64,000 nucleotides of DNA from Actinomadura xylanilytica (GTDB taxonomy: Bacteria; Actinomycetota; Actinomycetes; Streptosporangiales; Streptosporangiaceae), in assembly GCF_030283145.1 (NCBI RefSeq), contig NZ_JASNWE010000001.1, positions 1,363,751 through 1,427,750 of the forward strand, read 5' to 3'. This document shows, one piece after another, positions 1 through 8,110 of the stretch. The notes below the pieces were generated by a model. That model was not told the DNA's origin and ran no database searches. It was given only the letters and a program-made list of their open reading frames with translations. A program made the position numbers and the translations under genes. Positions within the stretch are counted from its first letter, which is position 1. The number at the start of each line of letters is the position of its first letter.

Positions 1-659
1 TCGCCGAGGCCGACGAGAAGCGGCGGCGGGGGCTGGTGTTGGCGACGATGGCCAGGCTCAAGCAGGTCTGCAACCATCCGGCGCAGCTCCTCAAGGACGG
101 CTCGCGGCTGCCCGGCCGGTCCGGCAAGCTGGAGCGGCTGGAGGAGATCTGCGCCGAGGTGCTGGAGCAGGGCGAGAAGGCGCTGGTGTTCACCCAGTAC
201 GCCGAGTTCGGGTCGATGCTCCAGCCCTACCTGGCGGCGCGGCTCGAACGGCCGGTGCTGTGGCTGCACGGCGGCACGTCCAAGCAGGGGCGGGACGACC
301 TCGTCCAGCACTTCCAGGCCGACACCGAGCCGTCGGTCTTCCTGCTTTCACTGAAGGCGGCCGGCACCGGGCTGACGCTGACCGCCGCCAACCACGTGGT
401 GCACCTGGACCGGTGGTGGAACCCGGCGGTCGAGGACCAGGCGACCGACCGCGCGTTCCGCATCGGGCAGACCAGGAACGTGCAGGTCCGCAAGTTCATC
501 TGCGTGGGGACGATGGAGGAGCGGATCGACGAGATGATCGAGCGCAAGAAGGCGCTGGCCGACTCGATCGTCGGCACCGGCGAGGACTGGCTGACCGAGC
601 TGTCGGTCGCCGAGCTGCGCGACGTGCTGCGCCTGGCGCCCGAGGCGGTGAGCGGCTGA
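1..659 (+). CDS. SNF2-family DEAD/DEAH helicase, C-terminal part (5' end outside window)
   Basis: This is the C-terminal RecA-like lobe of a Swi2/SNF2 ATP-dependent DNA translocase. The frame is open from the first bases, so the true start lies to the left. Visible motifs are the VCNHP block near the left edge, VFTQYAEF (motif IV region), LSLKAAGTGLTLTAANHVVHLDRWWNPAVEDQ split over motifs V and VI, and DRAFRIGQ with its arginine finger. The stop overlaps the next ATG by one base, so the SWIM protein is translationally coupled. In actinomycetes SNF2 helicases often sit beside a SWIM zinc-finger protein. The cellular role (DNA repair or nucleoprotein remodelling) cannot be read from this fragment. 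Confidence 0.93.
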   Translation, partial: AEADEKRRRGLVLATMARLKQVCNHPAQLLKDGSRLPGRSGKLERLEEICAEVLEQGEKALVFTQYAEFGSMLQPYLAARLERPVLWLHGGTSKQGRDDLVQHFQADTEPSVFLLSLKAAGTGLTLTAANHVVHLDRWWNPAVEDQATDRAFRIGQTRNVQVRKFICVGTMEERIDEMIERKKALADSIVGTGEDWLTELSVAELRDVLRLAPEAVSG

Positions 660-1450
660 TGGCCGGGTCCGCCGGGAACGGGTGGTGGTCGCGGAGGTTC
701 GTCGAGCTGGTGGGGTCGTTCGCCGGTGAGGACCTGCTCCGGCGCGGCCTCGCGTGCGCGCGCGAGGGCCGGGTGACCGGGCTGGCGGTCGGGCCGTACG
801 AGGCGACGGCCCATGTGCGGGGCGACGGGCCCGAACCGTACGAGGTGGCCGTCGGCATCGACGCGATCGACGCGGCGGGCTGGGCGGCGGCCGAGGCCGA
901 GCTCGCGTCCCGGGCGGTGTTCCGCGCGCGGCTGCTCGCCGGGGAGCTGCCGCCCGAGATCGAGCCGGTGCTCGCCGGCCTCGGGCTGCCGCTGTTCCCC
1001 GCGTCGGCGGCCGGCCTGCACGTGATGTGCGGCTGCCCCGACTGGGGCGACGCGTGCGAGCACGCCGCGGCGGTGCTCTGCGCGCTGGCCGAGGCGTTCG
1101 GCGACGACCCGTTCCTCGTCCTGGCCTGGAACGGGCGGACGAAGGACGAGCTGCTCACCGCGCTGCGCCGCCGCCCGGCGCCGTCCGGCCCGCCCGGCGC
1201 GGACGGACTGGACGGACTGGACGGCGCGGACGGGCCGGGCGGTGAGCCGCTCGGCGCGGAGGACTTCTGGACGACGCCGTCCGGCCTGGCCCGGCTGCGC
1301 GACCGTCCGCCCGCGCCGCCGGTACCGCCGGGGTTCGTGCTGGAGGTCGTCGCACCGCCCCCGGTCAAGGTGCGGCGCCGCGACCTGGCGAGCGTCCTCG
1401 CGCCCGCCTACCACGCCCTGGCGACCGAGCGCCTCGACGACGGCGGCTGA
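659..1450 (+). CDS. SWIM zinc-finger protein
   Basis: A 263-residue protein whose ATG overlaps the SNF2 stop (TGATG), which fixes the start and indicates coupling. The SWIM signature Cys-x-Cys ... Cys-x-His is visible around residues 123-137 (MCGCPDWGDACEHAAAV). The family binds zinc and is thought to assist DNA or protein binding next to SNF2 helicases. The C-terminal half has a Gly/Asp-rich low-complexity run (GADGLDGLDGADGPGG) that is probably a flexible linker. The biochemical function is not known in detail. The assignment rests on the zinc motif and on the neighbour. Confidence 0.88.
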   Translation: MAGSAGNGWWSRRFVELVGSFAGEDLLRRGLACAREGRVTGLAVGPYEATAHVRGDGPEPYEVAVGIDAIDAAGWAAAEAELASRAVFRARLLAGELPPEIEPVLAGLGLPLFPASAAGLHVMCGCPDWGDACEHAAAVLCALAEAFGDDPFLVLAWNGRTKDELLTALRRRPAPSGPPGADGLDGLDGADGPGGEPLGAEDFWTTPSGLARLRDRPPAPPVPPGFVLEVVAPPPVKVRRRDLASVLAPAYHALATERLDDGG

Positions 1451-1465
1451 CCCGCCCCGGCGAGG

Positions 1466-1526
1466 CCAGGCGCGGGGAACGCCGGGCGCGGGAACGCCGG
1501 GGCGCGGGGAGGCCGGGCGCGGGAGC
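1466..1526. repeat. Short GC-rich tandem repeat between convergent genes
   Basis: About four imperfect copies of a 15-16 bp unit (consensus near GGCGCGGGAACGCCGG) fill the gap between the SWIM gene and the convergent D-aminopeptidase gene. The unit can fold on itself, so it may act as a termination region. There is no coding signal. Confidence 0.55.
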
Positions 1527-1527
1527 G

Positions 1528-2370
1528 TCAGCCGTACTGGCCGCCGGCGCAGCCGATCCCACCGGCGATGGTCGCGCAGACGCCGAGAAGGCCGACGATC
1601 TCGGCGTAGTCGCCGGTGCTGAACTCGGTGGTGCGCCCGCCGGTGAGCCGCACGCCGGGGATCAGCGCGCACGACTGCGCGATCGCGGTGGCGTTCCACT
1701 CGACAGTCAGCGTGTAGGGGGCGGGCAGGACGAGCGGGCGCCAGCCCTCGGGATCGCGCAGCGCCCGGGTGGCCCGCTCGTAGATCAGCTCCCTCGCGCG
1801 CGCGGGCGGGATGAGCGCGGCGGCGTACCGGTCGCGACCCTCCTTGACCGCCGCGGTCTCGACGCCGCCGAGCACGTCGCGGGCCTCCGCGCAGGCGGCC
1901 TCGTCACCGGCGACGAGGCCGACGGGCACGCCGAGCGAGCCGGCGTACCCGGCCATGAGCGCGATCTCGCCGACGACCTCCCCGTTGAGCAGCACGTTCT
2001 GGATCTCGCGGCCCATCCAGGTGTGGTTGAGCACGCCGCACCGCGCGCCGGCCCGCGCGTGGTAGCCGACGTACAGCGCCACGTCGAAGGAGGCGTCGAG
2101 GCCCTCGCCCATCCGCATCGGCTTGTAGGGGCCGCGGATCAGGGTGCAGCGCTCGTCGATGAGGTCGGCGCGGAGGTTCCGGCCGGTGCCGTGCGCGTCG
2201 GTGACCACCACCTGCCCGGCCCCGGCGTCGAACGCGGCGCGGATCGCGGCGTTGGCGTCGCCGGTCATCAGCTCGCAGCCGCGCTCGTAGCCGCGCCCGC
2301 CGGCGCGCATCTCCTCGGGATCGGTGAGGCCCGAGATCCCCTCCATGTCGACCGAAACGAATACCTTCAT
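1528..2370 (-). CDS. M55 family D-aminopeptidase (DppA-like)
   Basis: A 280-residue zinc peptidase of the DppA/M55 family. These release N-terminal D-amino acids from short peptides, in the B. subtilis prototype supplying D-Ala during starvation. The start at MKVFVSVDMEGISGL is chosen because DppA proteins begin this way and carry a metal-binding Asp-x-Glu there. Other conserved stretches are VVVTDAHGTGRN (around residue 53) and GYHARAGARCGVLNHTW (around residue 107). The C-terminus is slightly atypical and ends in a Gly-rich tail. No peptide transporter is adjacent, so the gene appears monocistronic. Confidence 0.88.
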   Translation of the reverse strand: MKVFVSVDMEGISGLTDPEEMRAGGRGYERGCELMTGDANAAIRAAFDAGAGQVVVTDAHGTGRNLRADLIDERCTLIRGPYKPMRMGEGLDASFDVALYVGYHARAGARCGVLNHTWMGREIQNVLLNGEVVGEIALMAGYAGSLGVPVGLVAGDEAACAEARDVLGGVETAAVKEGRDRYAAALIPPARARELIYERATRALRDPEGWRPLVLPAPYTLTVEWNATAIAQSCALIPGVRLTGGRTTEFSTGDYAEIVGLLGVCATIAGGIGCAGGQYG

Positions 2371-2578
2371 GGGCCCCCATGGTGCCCGGGTCCGGGCGCC
2401 GGAGTCGACCCGCCGGGTTCCGGGCGGCGGGGGGAGCCACGTCGTTCCGGGGACCGCACGGATCCCCTCCTGCCGGGCATCGGGCCCTTGCGAATCTGCA
2501 ACGATGTGTAGTACTTCTACTATCAATGGTTGTAGGCATGTGAAGAACAGTCCGACTTCTCATACGAGAGGAACGCGC
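2371..2578. promoter_or_regulatory. Divergent promoter region with inverted repeat
   Basis: This is the intergenic region between the D-aminopeptidase and the ABC exporter operon. It turns AT-richer from about 2490. It holds a perfect inverted repeat TAGTA-CTTC-TACTA at 2509-2522, followed by a further GTAG at about 2531. The repeat lies 57 bp before the exporter start and is a candidate operator for the operon's own XRE regulator or another repressor. The operator role is an inference. Confidence 0.45.
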
Positions 2579-3502
2579 ATGGACGAACCGGTGATCAGTG
2601 CCCGGGACCTGCGGATGCGGTACGGCCGCACCGAGGTGCTGCGCGGCGTGGACCTGGAGGTCCGCGCCGGCGAGGTGGTCGCCCTGCTCGGTCCGAACGG
2701 GGCCGGGAAGACCACGACGATCGAGATCCTGGAGGGCTTCCGGCGCCGGTCGGCGGGCGAGGTCACGGTCCTCGGCACCGACCCCGGGCGGGGCGGCGAC
2801 GCCTGGCGCGGCCGGCTCGGCGTCGTCCTCCAGAACTGGCAGGACCACCCGCGCTGGGGCGTCCGGCAGCTCCTCGCCCACGTGGCCTCGTTCTACCGGC
2901 GGCCCCGCGACGTCGACGAACTGCTCGCCGTGCTGGGCCTCACCGCGCAGGCCGGCCGGATGGTCGCGCAGCTGTCCGGCGGGCAGCGGCGCCGGCTCGA
3001 CGTGGCGCTCGGCATCGTCGGCCGTCCCGAGGTGCTCTTCCTGGACGAGCCGACGGCCGGGTTCGACCCCGAGGTCCGGCTGGAGTTCCACGGGCTGGTC
3101 GAGCGGCTCTCCCGCGAGGAGGGCATGACGATCCTGCTGACCACGCACGACCTCGCCGAGGCCGAGCGGCTCGCGGGCCGGATCGCGATCCTGGTGGACG
3201 GGGCGGTCGCGGTCTGCGGCACCCCGTCCGGGCTGGCCGCGGTCGTCCGGACGCGGTCCGAGGTGCGGTGGGCCGAGGACGGCGCGCTCCGGTCCGAGCG
3301 CACCGGCGACCCGTCCAAGCTGGCCTACGAGCTGCACCAGCGGTTCGGCGGGCCGGTGCCGGGGCTGGAGATCCGGCGCCCGTCGCTGGAGGAGAGCTAC
3401 CTGGACCTGGTCCGCGGCGCCACCGCGCGCGGCGCCGGGGACGCCTCCGGCACCCCCCTCGCCGGCGAGGACGGCGGGCTCATGGAGAGGAGTGCCGCAT
3501 GA
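2579..3502 (+). CDS. ABC transporter ATP-binding protein
   Basis: A 307-residue cytoplasmic ATPase of an ABC exporter (DrrA/CcmA-like). The start follows a GAGAGGAA ribosome site. Walker A is GPNGAGKTT (about residue 41), the signature is LSGGQRRRLDVAL and Walker B is VLFLDEPTAGFD. The H-loop lies in TTHDLAEAERL. The C-terminal ~70 residues are a typical poorly conserved extension. The stop overlaps the permease start (ATGA), so the two subunits are coupled. Substrate is unknown; relatives export drugs, lipids or peptides. Confidence 0.93.
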   Translation: MDEPVISARDLRMRYGRTEVLRGVDLEVRAGEVVALLGPNGAGKTTTIEILEGFRRRSAGEVTVLGTDPGRGGDAWRGRLGVVLQNWQDHPRWGVRQLLAHVASFYRRPRDVDELLAVLGLTAQAGRMVAQLSGGQRRRLDVALGIVGRPEVLFLDEPTAGFDPEVRLEFHGLVERLSREEGMTILLTTHDLAEAERLAGRIAILVDGAVAVCGTPSGLAAVVRTRSEVRWAEDGALRSERTGDPSKLAYELHQRFGGPVPGLEIRRPSLEESYLDLVRGATARGAGDASGTPLAGEDGGLMERSAA

Positions 3503-4353
3503 ACGGCACGCTGGTGATGATCGGACTGCGCCGGGGCTGGACGGAGCACCTCCAGTTCCTGCGCAACCGCCGCGAGTTCGCCGGGGGCCTGATCGGCACC
3601 GTGGGGATCTTCGTGCTGGTGGCCCGCTGGCAGGGCGGCACGGACGTGCCGGGGACGCACGCGTCCAAGGCCGTGCTGATGGCGGCGGGGTTCATCGCGT
3701 TCTCGGTGTTCTCGGTGGCGCTGATGGGCCTGCCGATGATGATCACGACGGACCGGGAGGACGGCGCGCTGCTGCGGCTCCGCACCGTCCCCGGCGGGAT
3801 GCCGGTCTACCTGGTCGGACGGGCCGTCTCGGTGCTCGGCCAGATCGCCACCTACGTCGCGCTGATGCTGCTGGCCGGAGTGGCCCTCACCGAGCTGACC
3901 CTGCCCGCGGCGCCCGGCGACTGGCTCACGCTGCTGTGGGTGCTCGGCCTCGGCACGCTGTCGGTGGTGCCGGTGGGCGCCGCGCTCGGCACCCTTCTCC
4001 CCGGCCCGCGCAACGCCGCGAGCATCCTGTCGCTGCCGATGATGGGGCTGATGGTCGTGTCCGGGGTGATGTTCCCGGTGACGGCGATGCCCGAGCCCGT
4101 GCAGTGGGTCGCGCAGGCGTTCCCGCTGTACTGGCAGGGCCTCGGGCTGCGGTCGGTGTTCCTGCCCGACTCGATGCTGGCCGCCGAGATCGGCGGGAGC
4201 TGGCGCCCGCTGGAGACCGCCGCCGTGCTCGGCGCATGGGCCGTCGCCGGGCTGCTGGTCGCGCCCTGGCTGCTGCGGCGGGCCGCCCGCCGCGAGTCGG
4301 GCACCCGGCTGGCCGAACGGCAGGAGCGCCGGGCCGCGCAGGGCGCGTTCTGA
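3499..4353 (+). CDS. ABC transporter permease (ABC-2 type)
   Basis: A 284-residue integral membrane partner of the ATPase encoded immediately upstream. About six hydrophobic segments are visible, beginning near residue 30 (GLIGTVGIFVLVA) and ending with ETAAVLGAWAVAGLLVAPWLL. The stretch MVVSGVMFPVTAMPEPVQWVAQAFPLYW is the usual ABC-2 pattern of a re-entrant segment plus the next helix. The start overlaps the preceding stop by 4 nt. Together the pair is expected to form an exporter with two copies of each subunit. Substrate is not identifiable. Confidence 0.92.
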   Translation: MNGTLVMIGLRRGWTEHLQFLRNRREFAGGLIGTVGIFVLVARWQGGTDVPGTHASKAVLMAAGFIAFSVFSVALMGLPMMITTDREDGALLRLRTVPGGMPVYLVGRAVSVLGQIATYVALMLLAGVALTELTLPAAPGDWLTLLWVLGLGTLSVVPVGAALGTLLPGPRNAASILSLPMMGLMVVSGVMFPVTAMPEPVQWVAQAFPLYWQGLGLRSVFLPDSMLAAEIGGSWRPLETAAVLGAWAVAGLLVAPWLLRRAARRESGTRLAERQERRAAQGAF

Positions 4354-4378
4354 TCGCCGGCTGCGGGAGACTGAACCG

Positions 4379-4618
4379 GTGTCAGCCGACAAGGAGAACG
4401 TCCACAACCGGATCGCGGTCCTGCGGGCCGAGCGCGGCGTCTCGCGCCGCGAGCTGGCCACCGCGCTGGGCGTGCACTACCAGACGATCGGTTACCTGGA
4501 GCGGGGCGAGTACAGCCCGAGCCTGTTCCTGGCCCTGCGCATCGCGGCGTTCTTCGAGGTCCCGGTCGAGGTCGTGTTCTCGCTGACCCCCTTTCCCAGG
4601 CTGGGCAGCACGTCGTGA
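4379..4618 (+). CDS. Small XRE-family HTH regulator
   Basis: A 79-residue Cro/C1-type helix-turn-helix protein with a GTG start. The HTH spans about residues 10-60, with RAERGVSRRELATALGVHYQTIGYLERGEYSPSLFLALRIA split around the recognition helix. The following helix is EVPVEVVFSL. Such minimal regulators often control the exporter operon in which they sit. Its stop lies 20 nt before the next start, so it is the third gene of the operon. The inverted repeat at 2509-2522 is the obvious candidate target. Confidence 0.9.
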   Translation: MSADKENVHNRIAVLRAERGVSRRELATALGVHYQTIGYLERGEYSPSLFLALRIAAFFEVPVEVVFSLTPFPRLGSTS

Positions 4619-4638
4619 GAAAGAAGGAGGCCAAGGCC

Positions 4639-5244
4639 ATGTCCGACCAGGACGGCGGCTGGCGGGAACGCGCCGAGCGCCGCCGCGCCGAGCGCATCAC
4701 CGAGCTGGCGGGCCGGGCCCCCGGCCGCTTCGCGGCGCGCCGGAACCGGCGGCTGCTGGCCGGGGCCGCGGGCGCGCTGCTCCTGCTCCCCTGGGTGGAC
4801 GCCGCGGTCTCGTGGCTGATCGCGCCGAGCGACACCGCGGTGTACGTGAACCTCGTGGTCCTCGCCGCGATGGCGGTCGGGGGCGTCCCGGCGTACAACC
4901 GGATGATCACCGTCACCCGCGGCACGACCTCGCTGGACGAGCGGTACCTGGACGAGCGGCAGGTGGCCGAGCGGCTCCGCGCGTTCAGGGTCGCGCACCG
5001 CGGCACCACCGCAATGATCATCGCGGTCGGCGTCACGATCATGCTGGCCGAGCGGGGCCGCGACGCGCACGTGCCCGCCGCGGCCAACTTTCTGATGGTG
5101 TTCGCCATGCTGGTCATGCACATCGCGCTGCCGCTGATCATCGCCACCTGGCGGCAGCCCGACCCGCCGCCCGACGACGGCGACGAAGAGGACGGGGACG
5201 GGGACTCCGTGACCCGGGACGCCGATCAGGGCGCGGAACACTAG
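4639..5244 (+). CDS. Four-helix integral membrane protein, function unknown
   Basis: A 201-residue protein that I cannot assign to a named family. The ATG at 4639 is preferred over the upstream GTG at 4615 because AAGGAGG lies 8 nt before it. Hydrophobic segments fall near residues 42-62, 70-85, 125-140 and 150-168. The N-terminus is basic, with Arg-rich repeats (RRRAERITEL). The C-terminus is acidic (PPPDDGDEEDGDGD). A small HTH followed by a four-helix membrane protein is common in exporter operons of Gram-positive bacteria. It may modulate the transporter, but that is only inference. Confidence 0.75.
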   Translation: MSDQDGGWRERAERRRAERITELAGRAPGRFAARRNRRLLAGAAGALLLLPWVDAAVSWLIAPSDTAVYVNLVVLAAMAVGGVPAYNRMITVTRGTTSLDERYLDERQVAERLRAFRVAHRGTTAMIIAVGVTIMLAERGRDAHVPAAANFLMVFAMLVMHIALPLIIATWRQPDPPPDDGDEEDGDGDSVTRDADQGAEH

Positions 5245-5264
5245 GAGCCCCGCCGCGGCGGCGG

Positions 5265-6371
5265 TCAGGAGGGACCTCCGGTGAGCCTGGCGATGGTGGC
5301 GTCGAGCGCCCGCATCTGGGCCGAGTCGCCCGCGTAGGCGCGCACGATCGCGAGGAACTCCTCCAGGCCGTCCTGGAACTCCAGGCACGTGCTGACGATC
5401 GAGTGCGCGTCCAGGTGCGGCTGCGGACGGCGCGGGATGCGGACCGCGATCTCCGGGCGCAGGGACGCGATGACCTGCTGCCGGCCCTCCGGCGAGGTCA
5501 TCAGCGAGATGTCCATCAGCCGCGCCACGATCTCGAACACCGCCGGAAGGGCCGGCCCCACGGGCCGGGGCGTCGCCGGATCGTCCTGCGAGGGCCCGCG
5601 CGGCGTCCCGGACGGCATCCCTGGCGGCGCGGACGGCGCGGCGAACCCGGCGGGCGAGGGCGAGAGCGTGCCGCCGGGCTCCGGCGGAGGGTCGGGCGAG
5701 CGCTCCGGCTCCGGATCGGGCGGGGGCTGGGACTGGGGTCCCGGACCCGGGGCCGGCCGCCGGTCCCGGGCGGCGCCGCGGATGCTGAGCCAGGCGGTGG
5801 TCCGGGTCTCCTTGAGCCGGACGTCGAGGGGGCCGTACTCGGTGGGGTCGATCGCCCCGTCCCCCTCCTTGATCACCGAGCGGTAGAACTCGTCGGAGGC
5901 GAGCACCCCGAGGACGTCCGCGGTGCCGGCGAGGGCCAGCTTGAAGGACGGGGCGTCCAGGAGCCGGCTGACGTGGTTGACGGTGTCGCCGACGATCCCG
6001 TTCGCGTCGGAGTCCATCCGGCCGAGGTGCAGCGCGACCCGCAGCCGGATCTGCGCGATCTCCTTCGCCAGCTCGTTGGAGCGGCGGAGCTCGGCCCTGA
6101 GGTGGTCGGGCAGCGGGTGGACCAGGCGCGCGCCGTCGTGCCCCGGGCGCAGGACGGCGATGAGCCCGTCGCCGCGGTCCTCGCGGTGGAATTCCGAGAA
6201 AGGCAGGCCGGACGCCGTGAACGACCGTTCGAGGAGGTCGTACAGAACGGTGCGGAGATGGCGCTGCACGCTGTCGGGACGGCTGGCGAAACTGATGATG
6301 TCGCAGGCGAACACGGTGCACTGCCCGGAGGGGGCCCAGCCGTTCCGCCCGTCTTCCGCGTCCTTGTCCAT
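5265..6371 (-). CDS. Nucleotidyl-cyclase-like effector with C-terminal EAD2-like domain
   Basis: A 368-residue protein in three parts. Residues ~15-205 resemble a class III nucleotidyl cyclase. The metal-binding Asp candidates are D24 (FACDIISFA) and D68 (EDRGDGLIAVL), and the Asn/Arg pair appears as DTVNHVSRLLDA. A Pro/Gly-rich linker follows (~205-275). The last ~90 residues (FEIVARLMDIS ... DATIARL) resemble the N-terminus of the divergent VMAP gene at 6557. Aligned elements are a central VI, a PHL/PHP turn, and DGL followed by a long helix. I read both as effector-associated domain 2. In published conflict systems such domains pair an effector with VMAP. Cyclase activity and product are untested. 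The ATG at 6371 is preferred because residues upstream do not look like protein. Confidence 0.8.
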   Translation of the reverse strand: MDKDAEDGRNGWAPSGQCTVFACDIISFASRPDSVQRHLRTVLYDLLERSFTASGLPFSEFHREDRGDGLIAVLRPGHDGARLVHPLPDHLRAELRRSNELAKEIAQIRLRVALHLGRMDSDANGIVGDTVNHVSRLLDAPSFKLALAGTADVLGVLASDEFYRSVIKEGDGAIDPTEYGPLDVRLKETRTTAWLSIRGAARDRRPAPGPGPQSQPPPDPEPERSPDPPPEPGGTLSPSPAGFAAPSAPPGMPSGTPRGPSQDDPATPRPVGPALPAVFEIVARLMDISLMTSPEGRQQVIASLRPEIAVRIPRRPQPHLDAHSIVSTCLEFQDGLEEFLAIVRAYAGDSAQMRALDATIARLTGGPS

Positions 6372-6556
6372 GGGGCTGCTGCTTCCCGTGAGTTTCCCCC
6401 ACTCTCCACCCCGGCACCGCGCCCCCGCAAGGGGACGCGGCACGGCCGCCGGCGGCGCCCGATCATCCCGTTCCGATTCTGTGACCTCGGACGCAGAACG
6501 GCCTCACTCCGAGGATCTACTTTGGTGATCGGGGGTTACGAGGACCCGGAGGAAGC
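6372..6556. promoter_or_regulatory. Divergent promoter region, cyclase effector / VMAP operon
   Basis: This 185-bp gap separates the leftward effector gene from the rightward VMAP-MoxR-STAND operon and must contain both promoters. I see no convincing -35/-10 pair or long inverted repeat. The VMAP start has a strong GGAGGAA ribosome site at 6548-6554. Confidence 0.4.
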
Positions 6557-8110
6557 ATGGCCGATGACGAGGGTGGCTTTTCCGCGCTGGTGCCGCCGTC
6601 ACGCGGAACGGTGGGGCGCGTCGTGCGGCCCGCGCGTCCGGGGCGCACCACCTTGGAGATCGCCGAGCTGCTGCTGGGCGTGCCCCAGCTACGGGACGCG
6701 TCCCTGCGGTCGGTCATCGTCGCGCACGTCGAGGAGCGGGTCGGGGCGAAGGTGATCTTCTCCGACGAGCCGCACCCGCTGGCCTACTACGTCCACCTCG
6801 TGAGCGCCTGCTGCGCCCTGCCGGACGGGCTCGCGCACCTGATGGAGGCCGTGGAGCACATCGCGGGCCGGACCGTCGCGGTCTCCGAACTGCGCCGCCA
6901 GATCAGCCCCGCCCAGGAGCACCTGGAGCCGGCCGACGAGACGCAGATCAGAACGCTCCTGGCGGGCTGGCGGGTCCCCTCGCTCGCCCGGCTCTACCAC
7001 GCCGCCGGCGGCACGTCCGACAGCTCGGGCCACCACCGGCTCACCGACGCGTGGGACGCCTTCTACGCGCTGCTCGACCACAACACCCTGCCGGACCGCG
7101 GCTCCCCGCACCTGGTCTTCGTCGCGATGCTGCTCCAGACGACGGGGACGTGGCAGCGGACCGAGAAGGAGCGCTGGCGCCACAAGCACCTCCGCGACTG
7201 GCTGGCGGCGCGGATCCAGCGGCTCCGCGAGGACGGGGCGGTCGCCGAGGCCGACCATCTGGAGGGGCTGCGGGACCGGTCCGAGCAGCTCTCCCCCGAC
7301 GCCGACAAGCCGATCTACCTCATCATCCAGCTGGACCCGCTCCCCGGCCCGGACGAGCACCGCCCGATGTGCCGGCTCTCGCACTGGCGGCAGGTGCATC
7401 CGCTCGAATGGCGGCCGGAGCCCGGCGAGGACCGGCTGGTCCCGCTCAGCGAGGTCCCCGCCCAGGTAGGCGAGCTGATCCGGGAGGCCGAGAGCGACTG
7501 GGCCTACCAGCTCGACGACGCCCTGAGCCTGGAGTTCGTGCTGCCGCTCGAACTGATCAACCTGGACCTGGACCAGTGGACCCGCGATCCCTCGGACACG
7601 CCGCACCCGAGGCCGCTCGGCGCCGAGTACGAGATCCTCATCCGCAGCCGGGAGCGGCTCCGGACGCGCACCCTTCACCGGGCGTGGCGGCGCCGGTGGC
7701 AGGTCCTGGTCGAGGCGGCCCGGTGCTCGACGCACTGGGCCGAGGCGGACGCCGACGTGGAGCGGCTGAGCGACCGGCTGCTGAGCGACGAGGGGGCGGT
7801 CGCCTGCGTGCTCAGCGGCCCCCCGGACGACGAGCACGGCCGGGAGGAGCTGTGGATGGCGGTGCGCGCGGGCGTCCCCGTGGTGGTGTGGCATCGCGAG
7901 AGCGATCCGCCGCAGGAGGCCCGGGATGCACTGCACCATGTCGTCGGGCGGCCCGATCTCAGGGGGCTCCCCGGCGACATCAAGCGGATGCGCGGGCGCT
8001 TGGCGGGCGCCGGCGGAGCGGTCTCCCACCCCAACCCGCGCGTCGCGCTGCTCTGGGACGACCCCGGTCACTTCCTGGACGAGGCCGACCCGCTGCGCGC
8101 CCCCCAGTAA
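6557..8110 (+). CDS. vWA-MoxR associated protein (VMAP) with N-terminal EAD2
   Basis: A 517-residue protein, first gene of the operon. Residues ~34-118 (TLEIAELLLGVPQLRD ... SELRRQI) are an EAD2-like helical domain similar to the C-terminus of the divergent cyclase protein. Residues ~135-500 match the VMAP-C type region. Recognisable blocks are IYLIIQLDPLPG, RLSHWRQVHPLEW, LEFVLPLELINLDLDQW, PRPLGAEYEILIRSRERL and HRAWRRRWQVL. In ternary VMAP systems described by Aravind and colleagues, VMAP couples a MoxR ATPase and a vWA protein to an EAD-linked effector. A predicted protease role for some VMAPs is not evident here. The start has GGAGGAA upstream. Confidence 0.82.
   Translation: MADDEGGFSALVPPSRGTVGRVVRPARPGRTTLEIAELLLGVPQLRDASLRSVIVAHVEERVGAKVIFSDEPHPLAYYVHLVSACCALPDGLAHLMEAVEHIAGRTVAVSELRRQISPAQEHLEPADETQIRTLLAGWRVPSLARLYHAAGGTSDSSGHHRLTDAWDAFYALLDHNTLPDRGSPHLVFVAMLLQTTGTWQRTEKERWRHKHLRDWLAARIQRLREDGAVAEADHLEGLRDRSEQLSPDADKPIYLIIQLDPLPGPDEHRPMCRLSHWRQVHPLEWRPEPGEDRLVPLSEVPAQVGELIREAESDWAYQLDDALSLEFVLPLELINLDLDQWTRDPSDTPHPRPLGAEYEILIRSRERLRTRTLHRAWRRRWQVLVEAARCSTHWAEADADVERLSDRLLSDEGAVACVLSGPPDDEHGREELWMAVRAGVPVVVWHRESDPPQEARDALHHVVGRPDLRGLPGDIKRMRGRLAGAGGAVSHPNPRVALLWDDPGHFLDEADPLRAPQ

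Noticed and set aside
227..1699. Very long reading frames on the strand opposite real genes, here and throughout (for example 4492-6417, 16483-19188 beyond 17355, 29241-30353).
   Set aside because: They are Arg/Pro/Ala-rich mirror frames produced by GC-rich third positions and lack conserved motifs.
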